Below are positions 1 through 12,293 of a stretch of 64,000 nt of DNA, in pieces. A program made the position numbers and the translations under genes. The notes below the pieces were generated by a model. That model saw only the letters and a list, made by a program, of their open reading frames with translations, was not told the origin of the DNA and searched no databases. The stretch comes from Ascidia mentula (taxonomy: Eukaryota > Chordata > Ascidiacea > Phlebobranchia > Ascidiidae). The DNA is taken from contig OX387198.1 in assembly GCA_947561715.1 (NCBI GenBank), forward strand, positions 992,001-1,056,000, written 5' to 3'. Positions within the stretch are counted from its first letter, which is position 1; the number at the start of each line of letters is the position of its first letter.

Positions 1-492
1 TGTGGAAGCCATGCTGGAATGTAGTCAAGAAGTGATGAGTGTCACAAAACCAAGGTTTTCGAATCTACTCCCCGATAAAATGAAACTCTTCCGAACGTTT
101 GGCTGAAATGTTTCCTTTCGTCGTAAAATAAGCGAATATTTGTTTTTCTGGGTTTGCGAACAGCTGAAATCTCTGATTTGCGTTTAAAACATGTCGAATT
201 TAAAACAACAGACGAAATGTTAAACTTAATATGTGATTTATGCAGGACGTACAGATGTTACAAAGGCGAACCATAGAAACAATAATCTGAGGGGCGTGGT
301 CATGAGATGAAAACACAGGCGTAGCTCGTTCAACAATGGATTGTTAGTGCAGGTTCAATAAAATAAACTTCAGTGTCGCAATCCTACTGCATTTCCTCAC
401 TGCAAACTCTTAATATGCTTCATCGTGTCCTCATTTAAACAACGTTCAGCTTGGCTTTCCAACGAAAATACAAGTAAACTTATTATCTTACC
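1..492 (-). CDS. 5' end of a fourth kinase-WW-TPR gene copy, cut by the window edge
   Basis: Bases 1-12 read on the minus strand give ATG and the codons M-A-S-T, identical to the start of copies B (35340) and C (48614). An acceptor (TTCCAG, then C, then ATG) lies just upstream of the ATG. A probable noncoding 5' exon ends at 492 with donor CTG|GTAAGA, and the same donor recurs at 35837 and 49138. Flanking sequence to about 1.1 kb matches the regions 35.34-36.45 kb and 48.6-49.55 kb. The rest of the gene lies to the left of the window. The coding part is only four codons, so the call rests on paralogy. The transcription start is not visible. Confidence 0.7.
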
Positions 493-2237
493 AGGAAACA
501 AAGTTTTGCTTTGAAACATCGACTGAAAATAACTGCACTTTCGCAAGTGTGACAGCAGCATTGTATGCTGGATAGAACAATTGAATTAAGTGAGTCATGC
601 AGTGTAACGCGTTTCGACGCTACTTGCACCTTTCTATATTGCTTGTTACAGGGCATCGAACAAGCATCAAACCACCTCATTTACCACCTCATTTACTCCT
701 TTATTTGACCACAAATGCAGCTGGTAAGTTTTGTAATCTTTGTTAAAGTTGACTGATAAGAACAACAGCTATTTTAGCTTTTACATTTGACCAAATCGCC
801 TACGCAATATAAATCATTACATTCACATGTGATTCCCTTTGTTATTTTTTGACACGTGAATACGTGATACGATTAAGAAACTTGAGTTACTTATTTTAGA
901 TTCCACTAACAAGCTTGGTCAAACTGATAGAACCGGATGATTTGCATACGAATGCTGAGATCAACAAGTTGAGACCTTCGTATTTGGAGGTTCCTGTCTT
1001 GAATGGCGAAAGTGTTTATTGGTTCATTGCAAGTCATGTTGCTTGAGGTTGTACAAGCTGTGCAATGATGGATGTATAAGTAGTTGGAAAAATGCAAAAA
1101 TTGTGCGTGTCATAATGAATTCAAGCGGAAATAAAAGAAAGAGAAAAGCACTTTTCGTCGCGCGCGGTCACGTGTGTTCCGCTTGATTGATCACACCACA
1201 CAGAGAGGTGACGGTGGACATGCAATCGTGTAAGTTTGCTGAAACTAATATCTCCAATGTTCCAACAAAAGGCTTATGCTATGTTTAACAAATTATCGTA
1301 CAGGTGATGACGAAGTTTTTCCTCTAATAAGACTGGAAAAAGACCACAAATAAAACCTGTGTGGTAATTTTGGTGTTCAAATTTTGGGGTGTCATGAAAC
1401 ACAATCAGAAACAACAGCCTTGAGCCACGTAAAATTTTTGTTTGCATAAATTTTCTATGTTACTGAAGCTTATATGTGGATTAAGTTTGGCAAAAAGTTT
1501 GTGACCCGGTGTTAAAGTATCTTCCGCGGTGACGTGATGTCGTAGAGATTTTATCGCTAAGTATGCGCAGGGGATTCCCCTTGGAGGTAGCGGTCATCTG
1601 CCATAGTTGAGTTCAATCTGCGTCATTTTCGCTCCAGTATGTCAGTTATTTTGAACATTGTTAAACTCTGACGCAATTTTTAACAACATGTAAATGTACT
1701 AGATATGGGGAAAACGTTTTTGTGGTCCAAGGAACAAGATTGTTATGTTTAGTGGCGACCTTGCTTGTCAGGTATCAAAAAATTACTGCGTAAGTAATGT
1801 TATATTTGTAAGGTCTCTATAATTTCCCCAACACTATATATTTCCCCTGGTTTATCTTCGGCATCAACATCAACATTGCTTAAGGTTTGTCCACGCTTTT
1901 ATTCAAAGTTTTCTTTCTTTGCACGACTTCAACTGTTTTTTTACCGTAAGCGCGCTATGAAATGAAAATTAAAACACCTTCGGGTTTTGCTGGGCGAATA
2001 TTCTGGTCGACATTGAAACGTGATCACGTGACAAAAACGCGACAATTCAAGGTTAACAGTTTGAACTTCTAAGACGTCGCCGATCGCTTTGGAAAGTAGT
2101 TTTAGAAAAGTCAACCGCGTTGTAATCTGATTAGTTTTGTTCTTGGATAATTGCGAAGCCCCTCCTGACGCCGCAAGCGTATATGGCGTGGCCTCGGGTC
2201 GTGAGTAGCGATTGGAAGGTTGTTAGCTCACTGTGTG
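493..2237. other. Intergenic region between divergent kinase and Cys-rich genes
   Basis: No supported coding exon is seen; the small minus-strand ORFs at 483-680 and 906-1097 lack support. The stretch to about 1.1 kb is shared with 35.5-36.45 kb and 48.8-49.55 kb and probably holds the kinase-gene 5' UTR and promoter. From 1.1 to 2.2 kb it matches 49.65-51.0 kb closely, including a GC-richer patch with CGCGCGCGG near 1160 and a conserved block just upstream of the TATA box. The kinase gene is read leftward and the Cys-rich gene rightward, so this is a shared divergent intergenic region. Confidence 0.6.
1438..1540. repeat. Half copy of a dispersed GACCCGGTGT repeat
   Basis: The motif GTGACCCGGTGT preceded by TTATATGTGGAT is shared with both ends of the inverted-repeat elements at 20.02-20.33 kb and 33.47-33.77 kb, with 49985-50095 and with 61520-61632. 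Only one arm is present here, so this is probably a solo terminal repeat of a short DNA-transposon-like element. Confidence 0.5.
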
Positions 2238-2339
2238 TTTATATATGGGCGGGTGAACAATGGACCGACATGCAGTGGTCTACCTTCGCCTCTTGAAGAT
2301 ATCAACTGAGAAGATTTCTGTATCGTTCGTCGCTTGAAG
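2238..2339 (+). promoter_or_regulatory. TATA box and noncoding exon 1 of the 2.6 kb Cys-rich gene
   Basis: TTTATATATGG at 2238-2248 is followed about 30 bases downstream by a noncoding exon that ends at 2339 in donor GAAG|GTAAGC. The same arrangement is seen at 50991-51093 in the duplicate gene. The noncoding exon splices to the signal-peptide exon starting at 2599 (acceptor GTTTAG). The transcription start near 2270 is inferred from TATA spacing. Confidence 0.65.
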
Positions 2340-2614
2340 GTAAGCTTATGCAATGGGGAAGTTGGTAGTGTTTTAAAGGGTGTAAACTTTGCGTACAATA
2401 AAGTTCAAGATATTGATGTAGTTTGGTTGCATAAGGCATGGAATAATGCAGGACAGTAAAAGTGTTTTATTGCCTTTTAACAAAAGTGTTTGTGTGAGGA
2501 TAAATTCGTTCAACTTAAATCTCGTTCGCGTTGTTCTCATCCCTTCTATCAGGTTAACGAAAACACAATGCAAGCAAGCTTTATTTTTTTATGTTTAGTT
2601 TCAACTTATTAAGG

Positions 2615-3769
2615 ATGAAATTTTTTCTTCTCTCAATTTCGCTCCTCGTCTGTGTCGCCAACACGTTGTCGGGTAAGTCCCCATTTATAGAATGAGGCCG
2701 TGTTATTTGCCGAGTAAATCCAAATGTTTGAAATGAAGTTTGAAATGAACCACTACAACTTCAAGCTTTAGCGAAATGTACGACTGTATTAAGTAATTAA
2801 GTGAGCGTTTATGCAATTTCAGAAGGACAAACTGCAGCCGAATGTTTCGCCGCATGTGAAGCTTCCACTGATTGCAGCTCAGTGGCGACCCCTAGCGACT
2901 TGTTGGTGAATCAAACTGAAGCTTGCGTCGAGTGTTTGAACGAAGAATGCGAAGGTAAGTGACGTCATATACAAGCGTTACGTGAACATTTGTATCAATG
3001 CATGGTAATAAAAAAATGTTTGTTGTGATTTTCACGAAGGAAAACACGCAGTGAATTATGTTAATTGTTTTGTTTAATCATGAGGTTTTCAGGCTTGGCA
3101 GCCCGGGCATTGTTTTGTTTAACGTATAGTGACGTTTTTATATCGTATTCTTTTTACGTAAACCGGACAAAATCAACTGAACATCAAAAATGTGTCAAAC
3201 ATTATTTTTGTAAAAAAACATGTTCAAATATACATGGTAAGGTCTAACGTCGCGTTGAATGTTTCAAAGATGATGATAAGGAGGAGGAGGAGGAGGAGGA
3301 GGATGGTTGCAACATATGTCGTACAGTGGACAAAGCCGAGTGTTACGTGGATGAAATGGGGGATGATTGTGAATCGTGCGTTGCTCCGTCTGCAGAGACC
3401 GAGGCTGGAATCAAAGCTTGCTACGATTGCTTGGAGGCATGCGAAGGTTGGGGGAGTTAGCAATCTGTCCAATTGTAACTTATGCACTTTGTAAACAGCG
3501 AGCATTATATGCGGTGTGGTCGTATTGTGACAAAAGAAATATGCTCATAAGTTGACTGGCAACGATGACAAACTCTAACAATATCACGTAAATATTTGCT
3601 TTCGGACAAAACATTTGACCTAAAAAGTTCACAAAATTTGAAAATAAAAAATATTGGTGTCAAAAAGGAGAATTTAAACAACTCACACAGGATCAGTGTG
3701 AAATGCTTTCTAACATGAAATATCATTGCAGAAGATGAAGAAGACGACGATGACGATGATAGGAAGTAG
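2615..3769 (+). CDS. Secreted Cys-rich A-B protein with acidic tail
   Basis: Exons: 2615-2672 (signal), 2823-2954 (module A), 3270-3446 (acidic run plus module B), 3732-3769 (tail, stop TAG). This predicts 134 residues. All junctions are phase 1 and all introns are GT..AG. The start MKFFLLSISLLVCVA is a typical signal peptide, so the product should be secreted. Module A has six Cys with spacings 3,5,16,2,4. A run of Asp, Lys and Glu (about seven consecutive Glu) precedes module B, which has eight Cys with spacings 2,7,8,2,13,2,3. The C-terminus is Glu/Asp-rich and ends in Arg-Lys. No enzyme motif is seen. The even Cys count suggests disulfides, and the Cys-pair helices plus acidic patches resemble vanabin-like metal-binding proteins of ascidians; this is inference only. 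A near copy lies at 51334-52637. Confidence 0.8.
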
Positions 3770-3945
3770 AGAAACGGTTTCTTCTTTCTCCCAACACAAA
3801 CACTTTCCAAGACCTCCTGACGAAACGTTGGTTACAACAAACATTGTCGTAACTTAAGTGCCAGAAGAGCAAATAGTTGTCATACATTGCACTTTGTTAA
3901 TGTTTCGGTGCAATTAATTCATTTTCGGTGCTTTATTCCGTGTAC

Positions 3946-3951
3946 AATAAA
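3946..3951 (+). terminator. Poly(A) signal AATAAA
   Basis: AATAAA lies about 180 bases after the stop codon of the 2.6 kb Cys-rich gene and is conserved at 52940-52945 in the duplicate. Confidence 0.6.
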
Positions 3952-5086
3952 TGAGGTCTCATGTTTGGCACAACGATATTTTACAGCGATTTACGGCATG
4001 ATGGACAAAGGTTAGGTCATGAGGCTTGAATCTGTTAAATCCCACATGTTGTTACTTTGCTACATCGCTCACATATTGAGGCTTTTGGGGTAAATTCCTG
4101 ACAAACTTGTTCAAAAATTCAATTGAAAATTCAGAGTTGCAAAGCCCGAGAAGATGCAGATCTTAGATCTTATGGTGGTTTTGTATTGAAATATCACCAT
4201 TCCCGGCATTACGGGATTAACGACCACTCGTTTGTTTCATTTACAAACAAACTTCGACAATATCGCACACTTTGACATTCCATATTACCACATTCTATAT
4301 TAACAGGGCGAGTCTTCTTGTAGCTAAACCTAATATTATGATTCCCCACTCCCTCATAACCAGTCAAGCAAGTTCGAAAATAACGAAGAAGATAAACTTA
4401 ACCGCGTACCCTTATACAGTTTTGGGTTAAGAACGTGAATTCGAAATTAATGCTGAATAATCGAACTTGGCATTTGCGAACGTGGGCCTTCTCATAAACA
4501 TTCCGAACCTGTATGCAAAAACCACTGATTTTAAGTTAAATATGAAACAAACCAGGCATCTTTGAATATACAAGCGCAGAAACTTATAATGTCTTTAAGA
4601 CGAAATATACATTTCTGATATAAATCATTTATCGATCTGCATTTTTTACACAGATATTTATGACACGGTTATCAATCTACAGTTTTTCAGGGTAGTTTGG
4701 TTAAAGCATAGTTTTTAAACCTCGCAAAATACAAACATTTCCCTCAAATAAATTTTGGCACTTAATAAACAGTAGGAGACCCTCATGCGGCAAATCAGTG
4801 TTATCGGTTGGATTTACCCGGGAAAGAACAAAATCACCATTATCTAAATACGCCTCATAAAATGTTACATTGCTTCAATGTCCAATCTGCTTGGACGAAG
4901 TAATATTGTATTTATTGGCGAAAAAATGTAACAAACCAAATTGTAAAACACGTTTGGAATTCGTGACGATCTTTATTTGATGGATGAAGCCAGTTTTATT
5001 TATCTCTGCGGTGGGAGGAGCGCCGTCTCGCGTATTCCATCCGCAGGTATTTAACCGATAAGGTGGAACTTGTGGTAGGAAATGGG
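3952..5086. other. Intergenic region upstream of the cassette locus
   Basis: No coding exon is recognised. The stretch matches 52.95-54.12 kb along its length. Part of it (about 4.18-4.5 kb) is also recognisable upstream of the 60 kb and 63 kb genes (about 59.08-59.37 and 62.33-62.62 kb), so it belongs to a conserved upstream block of the cassette loci. Confidence 0.6.
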
Positions 5087-5178
5087 TATATATATGGACG
5101 GGTGAAGGAGGCGAGAACGCATTCTGGTCGGGTTCGAACTTACGGAAGATTCCAACACGAAGAAGATTTCATTCTAAG
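5087..5178 (+). promoter_or_regulatory. TATA box and noncoding exon 1 of the four-cassette locus
   Basis: TATATATATGG at 5087-5097 precedes a noncoding exon ending at 5178 (CTAAG|GTATTT). The same block occurs at 54121-54212 and, more diverged, at 59768-59853 and 63058-63143. No other promoter of this type is seen before 14.1 kb, so it appears to serve all the downstream cassettes. Confidence 0.65.
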
Positions 5179-5432
5179 GTATTTTGTTGTAAAAGTAAAA
5201 AGATTTAATTTGCGTGTGTTGGAAAATATTTTATCATAAAAATTTGTTGGTAAGAGTGGAAGGATAAGATTTAAGCAATTTTTAGCGTTACAAAATTAAA
5301 TAAGATAAAACAACAGATATGTTGGACAAAAGCTATCGTGGACTTTGTGTCCATAAGTTTCTTTAGTTCTAAAAGTGTGCTTTTAGTTGACAACAATTTT
5401 GTTTTCTTGTTTAAAGTTTCAACAAATCCATG

Positions 5433-6330
5433 ATGAAGGTTTTCATTTTCTCAGTTGTAATTCTTATATGCGTCGCGGGAACTTTCTCAGGTAAGTTTAC
5501 TCACTCTATCCCGTCTCTTCTATTGCGTGGTAATCACCAGTACGCACCCATACCTTTGGATTCAAGTTAAGTTTAATCGAAACTCAAACTGAATCTTGGT
5601 GAGATTCGCCGCTGAATTTCATTCAAAAACCTAATACGCCTCAAGGACAAAAACACCGATCGGGGTTTTCCCAAATGAGGCACAAAGTCGGTATAATGCC
5701 AACAATGTTACTGTAAGATGTGTGATTGACAAAATGGATTAAATTGTCAAAAGAAACACAAATGGTAAACACAGGTCGTGAAAATCTTAACCAATTGTGT
5801 GGCTCTAGATGGACAAACCGAGGCTGAATGTCGCGATTCATGCGAAGTTTCCACTGCCTGCAGCTCAGTAGCGACACCTGACGACTTGGTGGCTGGACAA
5901 TCTGAAGCTTGCACTGACTGTTTGTACGAAAAATGCCGGTGTAAGTGGCGCAAAGGGAATTTAGCATTTATAAAAACTGGTGCATGTTTTGTATAAAGGT
6001 AAACAATATCCAAAGTGGTTCGTACACGTTGTACGGTTTCCACAGTTTTTATTTAAATCCACGAAAAAGTGCAAAAATTTAAAGCCAATTTTATCCGTAT
6101 GCACAGACTACGGAAATGAAAACGGAAGTGGAGGCGGAAGCGAAAGCGGAAGTGCAGCAACAAGGGGAAGGACATTTTACTATATGCTGATGATAGCGAA
6201 GTGTTACGTGGATGAAATGGGTGATGGATGTGGATCGTGCATTCCTCCATCAGAGCAAACTTTGATTGGAATCAATACTTGCTACTCCTGCATGTTGAAT
6301 TGCGGAGGTTGGTGTGAAAAGCCTTGTTGA
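5433..6330 (+). CDS. Secreted Cys-rich protein, cassette 1 (signal exon, module A, linker plus module B)
   Basis: Exons: 5433-5490 (signal, begins MKVFIFSVVILICVA), 5809-5940 (module A), 6107-6330 (linker and module B, stop TGA). This predicts 137 residues. Acceptor of the noncoding leader is at 5416. A second in-frame ATG sits directly before at 5430; 5433 is preferred because it alone is kept in the paralogues. Module A keeps the 3,5,16,2,4 spacing. The exon 2 donor is CGGT|GTAAGT, phase 1. The last exon starts with a Gly/Ser repeat, then module B with eight Cys (spacings 8,2,13,2,3,3,3) ending in Cys-stop. The three-exon structure matches 54496-55381 and 60037-60930. Product predicted extracellular; biochemical role unknown. 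Confidence 0.8.
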
Positions 6331-7527
6331 TGCTTTATTAAAGCTTTGTATTTTTTTTAAATTATTATATATTCATATATTATAAGCAAAGTGGAGCCAA
6401 TAATATGAATTTTGTGAGCTGGAAATATATAACCACTCTTTCCACATATAAGGTCTCATCAGTGCAGCTTGGTGTGACTTATGTAATTTATATTCATTGC
6501 TCGCAAACGTGGTGACAAAAACACATAAATCCTTGTTCAAAATGAAATAGATTCTCCGTAGACGAGGATTCCATTCAGGAGACGGACAACGTTGTTGTTG
6601 ATTACGGGTTCTTTTTTTCTTTAGCGCAGAAAACCAATAAAAAGAAATTATTTGAGTTTGTTGTGTTACCTGAGAAACAATGTTTTTTGTCATAGAGCTT
6701 TTACAAAAATTTGTTTGGGAAACTTTCATCGTAGTAGGAATAAGTTTTCGAAAGCAAGAGAAGGATTTCGTTAAATTGCGCAAATTCATTTTGTAACAAA
6801 GGAAATAAATTTAATCAAAAAACGCGGCCACATTTGATATCTAACAATGTTTGGTAAAAATTTAGGCATTTACCACAGATTGTTTCCACATGATAAAATA
6901 CACCAGACAAAATCCATTGCGTTATTGACATTTACCCCAACTTCACATTATGATTTTAGTCAAATCGAAAACACAAATATTCTGTTTATTCATCAGCAGA
7001 ATTGGATCATTCACTGCCATCATGAACAGTTTCAATGTATAAGAACATAAAGAGAGCCGAAGTGGGTTTTTTTGAACAAGATTCGCCGCAGAATTTCATA
7101 GATAAACTCAATATGCCGCAGTGATTAAAAACACCGTTCGGGGTTTCACCAAATTAGGCATATTGCCTATAATGTTCTTCAATTTTAAATGTTACTAGAA
7201 CAACTTTGTGTCCACGCTTCTGATTTTATAAAATATGTTTCGCTTTTTAATAAAGCATCTTCAGTTGTACAAATAACATAAACAGAAAAGACATAGTTAG
7301 ATGCTAAAATGATAAAACGATAAAAACTGGTCGAACAGTAGAAACCTCTGGTGTTAACATACTGGACGACGCTCTGAGCAGGTGATACAAGTGACCTACT
7401 ACAAAGTCGGTATAATGCCTACAATGTTACTGTAAGATGTGTGATTGACAAAATGGATTAAATTGCCAAAACAAACACAAATGGTAAACACAGTTCGAGA
7501 AAATCTTAACCAACTGTGTGCCTCTAG

Positions 7528-8056
7528 ATGGACACGGCGAAGGTCAAACCGAGGCTGAATGTCGCGTTGCTTGCCAAGCTTCCACTAACTGCACCTCAGT
7601 AGCGACACCTGACGACTTGGTGGCTGGACAATCTGAAGCTTGCACTGACTGTTTGTACGAAAAATGCCGGTGTAAGTGGCGCAATGGGAATTTAGCATTT
7701 ATAAAAACTGGTGCATGTTTTGTATTAAGGTAAACAATATCCAAAGTGGTTCGTACACGTTGTACAATTTCCAAAGTTTGAAATCCAGGAAAAAGTGCAA
7801 ACTATTTTAGACAATTGTATCCGTATGCACAGACTACGGAAATGAAAACGGAAGTGGAGGCGGAAGCGGAAGCGGAAGTGCAGCAACAAGGGGAAGGACA
7901 TTTTACTATATGCTGATGATAGCGAAGTGTTACGTGGATGAAATGGGTGATGGATGTGGATCGTGCATTCCTCCATCAGAGCAAACTTTGATTGGAATCA
8001 ATACTTGCTACTCCTGCATGTTGAATTGCGGAGGTTGGTGTGAAAAGCCTTGTTAA
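7528..8056 (+). CDS. Cassette 2: module A and linker/module B exons without their own signal exon
   Basis: Exons 7528-7671 and 7833-8056 (stop TAA). The first is 12 bases longer than in cassette 1, adding a short Gly/His stretch before the module. All six module A Cys and eight module B Cys are kept. Both exons are open in phase 1, and the acceptor (CTCTAG) and donor (GTAAGT) are intact. No start codon with a signal peptide is found upstream within the unit, so expression would require splicing from the signal exon at 5433-5490 (141 residues in that case), or chaining after the cassette 1 module A exon, which is symmetric. Selection on function is suggested by the intact frame but is not proven. 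Confidence 0.65.
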
Positions 8057-9265
8057 AGCCTAATTGATGCTTTATTAAAGCTTTGTATTTTTTTTAAATT
8101 ATTATATATTCATATATTATAAGCAAAGTGGAGCCAATAATATGAATTTTGTGAGCTGGAAATATATAACCACTGTTTCGACATATAAGGTCTCATCAGT
8201 GCAGCTTGGTGTGACTTATGTAATTCATATTCATTGCTCGCAAACGTGGTGACAAAAATCACATGAATCCTTGTTTAAAATGAAATAGATTCTCCGTAGA
8301 CGAGGATTCCATTCAGGAGACGGACAACGTTGTTGTTGATTACGGGTTCTTTTTTTCTTTAGCGCAGAAAACCAATAAAAAGAAATTATTTGAGTTTGTT
8401 GTGTTGCATGAGAAACAATGTTTTTTGTCAAAGATGTTTTACAAAAATTTGTTTAGGAAACTTTCATCGTATTACGAATAATTTTTCGAAAGCAAAAGAA
8501 GTATTTCGTAAATTGCGCAAATTCATTTTGGAACAAAGGAAATAAATTTAATCAGAAAACGCAGCCACATTTAATATCTAAAAATGTTTGGTGAAAATTT
8601 AAGCATTTACCACAAATTGTTTCCACTTGATAAAATATACCAGACAAAATCCATTGCGTTATTGACTTCTACCCCAACTTCACATTATGATTTTAGAAGA
8701 AATCGAAAACACAAATATTCAGTTGATTCATCAGCAGAATTCAATCATTCACTGCCATCATGAACAGTTTCAATGTATAAGAACATAAAGAGGGCCGAAG
8801 TGGGTTTTGATGAACAAGATTCGCCGCAGAATTTTATCGATAAACTCAATATGCCGCAGTGATTAAAAACACCGATCGGGGTTTCACCAAATTAGGCATA
8901 TTGCCTACAATGTTCTTCAATTTTAAATGTTACTAGAACAACTTTGTGTCCACGCTTCTGATTTTATAAAACGTTTTTCGCTTTTTAATAAAGCATCTTC
9001 AGTTGTACAAATAACATAAACAGAAAAGACATAGTTAGATGCTAAAATGATAAAACGATAAAAACTGGCCGAACAGTAGAAACCTCTGGTGTTAACATAT
9101 TGCACGACGCTCTGAGCAGGTGATACAAGTGACCTACTACAAAGTCGGTATAATGCCTACAATGTTACTGTAAGATGTGTGATTGACAAAATGGATTTAA
9201 TTGCCAAAACAAACATAGGTTGTAAACACAGTACGATAAAATATTAACCAATTGTGTGGCTCTAG

Positions 9266-9787
9266 ATGGACAAACCGAGGCTGAATGTCGCGATTCATGC
9301 GAAGTTTCCACTGCCTGCAGCTCAGTAGCGACACCTGACGACTTGGTGGCTGGACAATCTGAAGCTTGCACTGACTGTTTGTACGAAAAATGCCGGTGTA
9401 AGTAGCGCAATGGGAATTTAGCATTTATAAAAACTGGTGCATGTTTTGTATAAAGGTAAACAATATCAAAAGTGGTTCGTACACGTTGTACGGTTTCCAC
9501 AGTTTTTATTTAAATCCACGAAAAAGTGCAAAAATTTAGAGATAATTTTATCCGCATGCACAGACTACGGAAATGAAAACGGAAGTGGAGGCGGAAGCGG
9601 AAGCGGAAGTGCAGCAACAAGGGGAAGGACATTTTACTATATGCTGATGATAGCGAAGTGTTACGTGGATGAAATGGGTGATGGATGTGGATCGTGCATT
9701 CCTCCATCAGAGCAAACTTTGATTGGAATCAATACTTGCTACTCCTGCATGTTGAATTGCGGAGGTTGGTGTGAAAAGCCTTGTTAA
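9266..9787 (+). CDS. Cassette 3: module A and linker/module B exons without their own signal exon
   Basis: Exons 9266-9397 and 9564-9787 (stop TAA). The module A exon is the 132-base form of cassette 1 (Asp-Ser-Cys-Glu-Val-Ser variant), while cassettes 2 and 4 have the 144-base form, so the two types alternate along the array. Cys positions, splice signals and frame are intact. The exon pair would give a 137-residue protein if joined to the distant signal exon at 5433. Confidence 0.65.
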
Positions 9788-10995
9788 AGCCTAATTGATG
9801 CTTTATTAAAGCTTTGTATTTTTTTTAAATTATTATATATTCATATATTATAAGCAAAGTGGAGCCAATAATATGAATTTTGTGAGCTGGAAATATATAA
9901 CCACTGTTTCGACATATAAGGTCTCATCAGTGCAGCTTGGTGTGACTTATGTAATTCATATTCATTGCTCGCAAACGTGGTGACAAAAATCACATGAATC
10001 CTTGTTTAAAATGAAATAGATTCTCCGTAGACGAGGATTCCATTCAGGAGACGGACAACGTTGTTGTTGATTACGGGTTCTTTTTTTCTTTAGCGCAGAA
10101 AACCAATAAAAAGAAATTATTTGAGTTTGTTGTGTTACCTGAGAAACAATGTTTTTTGTCAAAGATGTTTTACAAAAATTTGTTTAGGAAACTTTCATCG
10201 TAGTAGGAATAATTTTTCGAAAGCAAAAGAAGTATTTCGTAAATTGCGCAAATTCATTTTGGAACAAAGGAAATAAATTTAATCAAAAAACGCGGCCACA
10301 TTTGATATCTAACAATGTTTGGTAAAAATTTAAGCATTTACCACAGATTGTTTCCACTTGATAAAATATACCAGACAAAATCCATTGCGTTATTGACTTC
10401 TACCCCAACTTCACATTATGATTTTAGTCAAATCGAAAACACAAATATTCTGTTTATTCATCAGCAGAATTGGATCATTCACTGCCGTCATGAACAGTTT
10501 CAATGTATAAAAACATAAAGAGGGCTGAAGTGGGTTTTGATGAACAAGATTCGCCGCAGAATATCATCGATAAACTCTATATGCTGCAAGGACAAAAAAC
10601 ACCGATCGAGATTTCACCAAGTTAGGCATATTTCCTATAATGTTCTTCAATTTCAAATGTTACTAGAACAACTTTGTGTCCACGCTTCTGATTTTATAAA
10701 ACATGTTTCGCTTTTTAATAAAGCATCTTCAGTTCTACAAATAACATAAACAGAAAAGACATAGTTAGATGCTAAAAATGATAAAACGATAAAACTGGCC
10801 GAACAGTAGAAACCTCTGGTGTTAACATACTGGACGACGCTCTAAGCAGGTGATACAAGTGACCTACTACAAAGTCGGTATAATGCCTACAATGTTACTG
10901 TAAGATGTGTGATTGACAAAATGGATTAAATTGCCAAAACAAACACAAGTTGTAAACACAGTTCGAGAAAATCTTAACCAACTGTGTGCCTCTAG

Positions 10996-11536
10996 ATGGA
11001 CAAGGTGAAGGTCAAACCGAGGCTGAATGTCGCGTTGCTTGCCAAGCTTCCACTAACTGCAGCTCAGTAGCGACACCTGACGACTTGGTGGCTGGACAAT
11101 CTGAAGCTTGCACTGACTGTTTGTACGAAAAATGCCGGTGTAAGTAGCGCAAAGGGAATTTAGCATTTATAAAAAACTGGTGCATGTTTTGTATTAAGGT
11201 AAACAATATTAAAAGTGGTTCGTACACGTTGTATGATTTCCACAGTTTTTATTTAAATCCACGGAAAAGTGCAAAAATTTAGAGCCAATTTTATCCGTAT
11301 GCACAGACTACGGAAATGAAAACGGAAGTGGAGGCGGAAGCGGAAGCGGAAGCGGAAGTGCAGCAACAAGGGGAAGGACATTTTACTATATGCTGATGAT
11401 AGCGAAGTGTTACGTGGATGAAATAGGTGATGGATGTGGATCGTGCATTCCTCCATCAGAGCAAACTTTGATTGGAATCAATACTTGCTACTCCTGCATG
11501 TTGAATTGCGGAGGTTGGTGTGAAAAGCCTTGTTGA
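10996..11536 (+). CDS. Cassette 4: module A and linker/module B exons without their own signal exon
   Basis: Exons 10996-11139 and 11307-11536 (stop TGA). The Gly/Ser linker has two extra codons compared with cassette 1, and the Met before Gly-Asp-Gly-Cys is Ile. All Cys are conserved. Predicted length is 143 residues if spliced from 5433-5490. As for cassettes 2 and 3, no local promoter or signal exon is seen. Confidence 0.65.
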
Positions 11537-12293
11537 AGCCTAATTGATGCTTTATTAAAGCTTTGTATTTTTTTAAAATTATTATATATTCATATATTAT
11601 AAGCAAAGTGGAGCCAATAATATGAATTTTGTGAGCTGAAAATATATAACCACTGTTTCGACATATAAGGTCTCATCAGTGCAGCTTGGTGTGACTTATG
11701 TAATTTATATTCATTGATCGCAAACGTGGTGACAAAAAACACATAAATCCTTGTTTAAAATGAAATAGATTCTCCGTAGACGAGGATTCCATTCAGGAGA
11801 CGGACAACGTTGTTGTTGATTACGGGTTCTTTTTTTCTTTAGTGCTGAAAATCCAATAAAAAGAAATTATTTGAGTTTGTTGTGTTGCCTGAGAAACAAT
11901 GTTTTTTGTCAGAGATGTTTTACAAAAATTTGTTTGGGAAACTTTCATCGTAGTAGGAATAATTTTTCGAAAGCAAAAGAAGTATTTCGTTAAATTGCGC
12001 AAATTCATTTTGGAACAAAGGAAATAAATTTAATCAAAAAACGCGGCCACATTTGATATCTAACAATGTTTGGTGAAAATTTAAGCATTTACCACAGATT
12101 GTTTCCACTTGATAAAATATACCAGACAAAATTCATTGCGTTATTGACTTCTACCCCAACTTCACATTATGATTTTAGATGAAATCGAAAACACAAATAT
12201 TCTGTTCAGCAGAATTGGATCATTCACTGCCGTCATGAACAGTTTCAATGTATAAGAACATAAAGAGGGCTGAAGTGGGTTTTGATGAACAAG

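Larger units (their letters stand above)
5641..12293 (+). repeat. Tandem array of about 1.73 kb cassette units (four copies)
   Basis: Module A exons start at 5809, 7528, 9266 and 10996, giving periods of 1719, 1738 and 1730 bases. Each unit holds intron-1-type sequence, a module A exon, a short intron, a linker/module B exon with stop, and about 1.2 kb of 3' sequence. The 3' sequence includes ATTAAA just after the stop, AATAAA further on (6635-6640 in unit 1) and a fragment of the TCATCAGTGCAG repeat. Between units I find no TATA box, no signal-peptide exon and no GTAAGT donor. The array ends at 12293, where the sequence switches to a different Cys-rich gene type. Confidence 0.8.

Noticed and set aside
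5747-6043. Minus-strand ORFs opposite each cassette (for example 98, 108 and 65 codons)
   Set aside because: They recur only because the cassettes are duplicated; the plus-strand exons show conserved Cys, phase and splice sites.
5641-12293. CRISPR-like or satellite array
   Set aside because: The period is about 1.73 kb and contains exons and introns; these are duplicated gene cassettes in animal DNA.
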